From assembly GCA_016282215.1 (NCBI GenBank), contig JAEEKC010000095.1:1-6921 (forward strand): a stretch of DNA of 6,921 nt. The letters run 5' to 3'. This document shows, piece after piece, positions 6,549-6,921 of this stretch (the first letter of the stretch is position 1; the number at the start of each line of letters is the position of its first letter). The notes below the pieces were generated by a model. It was not told where the DNA came from. It was given only the letters and a program-made list of their open reading frames with translations, and did not search any database. A program made the position numbers and the translations under genes. Origin of the DNA: Lachnospiraceae bacterium (lineage in GTDB: Bacteria; Bacillota; Clostridia; Lachnospirales; Lachnospiraceae).

Positions 6549-6666
6549 CTTCGTATTTCAATAACGGACTTTGTACTATCTGATTTATTATCACTTTATT
6601 GACTTCGTATATTTATAACGGACTTTGTACTATCTAATTTATTATCACTTTATTGACTTCGTATTT
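6549..6666. repeat. AT-rich 54-bp tandem repeat in the grpE-dnaK spacer
   Basis: A 54-bp unit occurs at 6549-6602 and again at 6603-6656, matching at 50 of 54 positions. The first 10 bp of a third unit (cttcgtattt) follow at 6657-6666. Each unit contains aacggactttgtactatct and ends in ttattatcactttattga. The array fills most of the 160-nt gap between the grpE stop and the dnaK start. It contains no CIRCE operator and no clear hairpin. Function is unknown: it may be a neutral duplication, a protein-binding array or part of the dnaK mRNA leader. Confidence 0.92.
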
Positions 6667-6674
6667 CCTGCGTG

Positions 6675-6921
6675 CTACGGCACCACCGCAACCATGCTGT
6701 GCCGGATCACGGTATCGCGGTACATATAGCCTTTCTGCATTTCCTGTGCCACAAATCCGCTTTCGTATTCCTCGCTCTCCATCTGCATCACTGCATTGTG
6801 GAGGTTCGGATCAAACTCTTTGCCTACGGCTTCAATGGGGGTCACTCCGATCTTCTCTAATTCAGACAGGAGCTGTTTGTAGATCATGTTCATGCCTTCC
6901 GCAAAAGCGCCTCCGGCCTCA
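6675..6921 (-). CDS. grpE: Nucleotide exchange factor GrpE, C-terminal part (gene runs off the window)
   Basis: GrpE releases ADP from DnaK and so resets the chaperone cycle. Only the last 81 residues are in the window, and the frame stays open to the right edge; the N-terminal coiled coil and the start lie outside. The visible part covers the end of the helical region (MIYKQLLSELEKIGV) and the beta-wing domain that contacts the DnaK nucleotide-binding domain. Characteristic stretches are FDPNLHNAVMQ and the terminal signature VAQEMQKGYMYRDTVIRHSM, followed by VAVVP and a TAG stop. The Met codon at 6893 is internal, not a start. Position directly upstream of dnaK on the same strand is the standard Firmicutes order; hrcA would be expected further upstream but is not in view. 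Confidence 0.96.
   Translation of the reverse strand, partial: EAGGAFAEGMNMIYKQLLSELEKIGVTPIEAVGKEFDPNLHNAVMQMESEEYESGFVAQEMQKGYMYRDTVIRHSMVAVVP

Noticed and set aside
6534..6561. Sigma-A-like promoter upstream of dnaK on the minus strand (TTGAAA, 16-nt gap, GATAAT).
   Set aside because: The boxes match fairly well, but the predicted start would fall on the AGGAGG ribosome binding site itself, leaving no usable leader, and such boxes are common by chance in AT-rich repeats.
6515..6674. Possible CIRCE heat-shock operator (TTAGCACTC-N9-GAGTGCTAA) in the grpE-dnaK gap.
   Set aside because: No inverted repeat of that sequence is present here or in the dnaK-dnaJ gap; any HrcA site would be further upstream, outside the window.

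Overview
The window looks like a chromosomal housekeeping segment of a low-to-moderate GC Clostridia, most likely a Lachnospiraceae-type gut anaerobe. The reasons are the grpE-dnaK-dnaJ cluster with neighbouring prmA and rsmE (a Firmicutes arrangement), the Firmicutes-style DnaK and PrmA sequences, and an anaerobe-type aldo/keto reductase with eight iron-sulfur cysteines. The taxonomic call is inference from protein flavour and context, not from a search.

Layout. On the plus strand, 1-1105 is the 3' part of prmA (ribosomal protein L11 methyltransferase), whose start lies before the window. Everything else is on the minus strand and is transcribed from right to left: the 3' end of grpE (6675-6921), dnaK (4586-6514), dnaJ (3150-4316), a ferredoxin-like aldo/keto reductase (1952-3130) and rsmE (16S rRNA m3U1498 methyltransferase, 1186-1929). 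prmA and rsmE converge on a shared hairpin (1160-1187) that probably terminates transcription from both sides.

How the genes work together. GrpE, DnaK and DnaJ form the Hsp70 folding machine: nucleotide exchange factor, ATPase and J-domain co-chaperone. PrmA and RsmE modify the ribosome and commonly sit next to dnaJ in Firmicutes. The aldo/keto reductase and rsmE follow dnaJ with 19- and 22-nt gaps, so they are probably read from the chaperone transcript. No CIRCE operator is present in the window; HrcA control, if it exists, would act upstream of the grpE side.

Non-coding content. The grpE-dnaK gap is AT-rich and holds a 54-bp unit repeated twice plus a 10-bp third start. The dnaK-dnaJ gap is unusually long (269 nt) and carries a GC-rich, multi-hairpin element that resembles interspersed repeats of gut Firmicutes. 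No gap reaches 300 bases. No tRNA, rRNA, CRISPR array, transposase or phage gene was seen.

Overall the coding content is ordinary. The points worth a second look are the two spacer repeats, the reversed prmA with two low-complexity insertions, the redox gene inside the chaperone operon and a tandem duplication in the DnaK tail. I see no evidence for a new multi-gene system.
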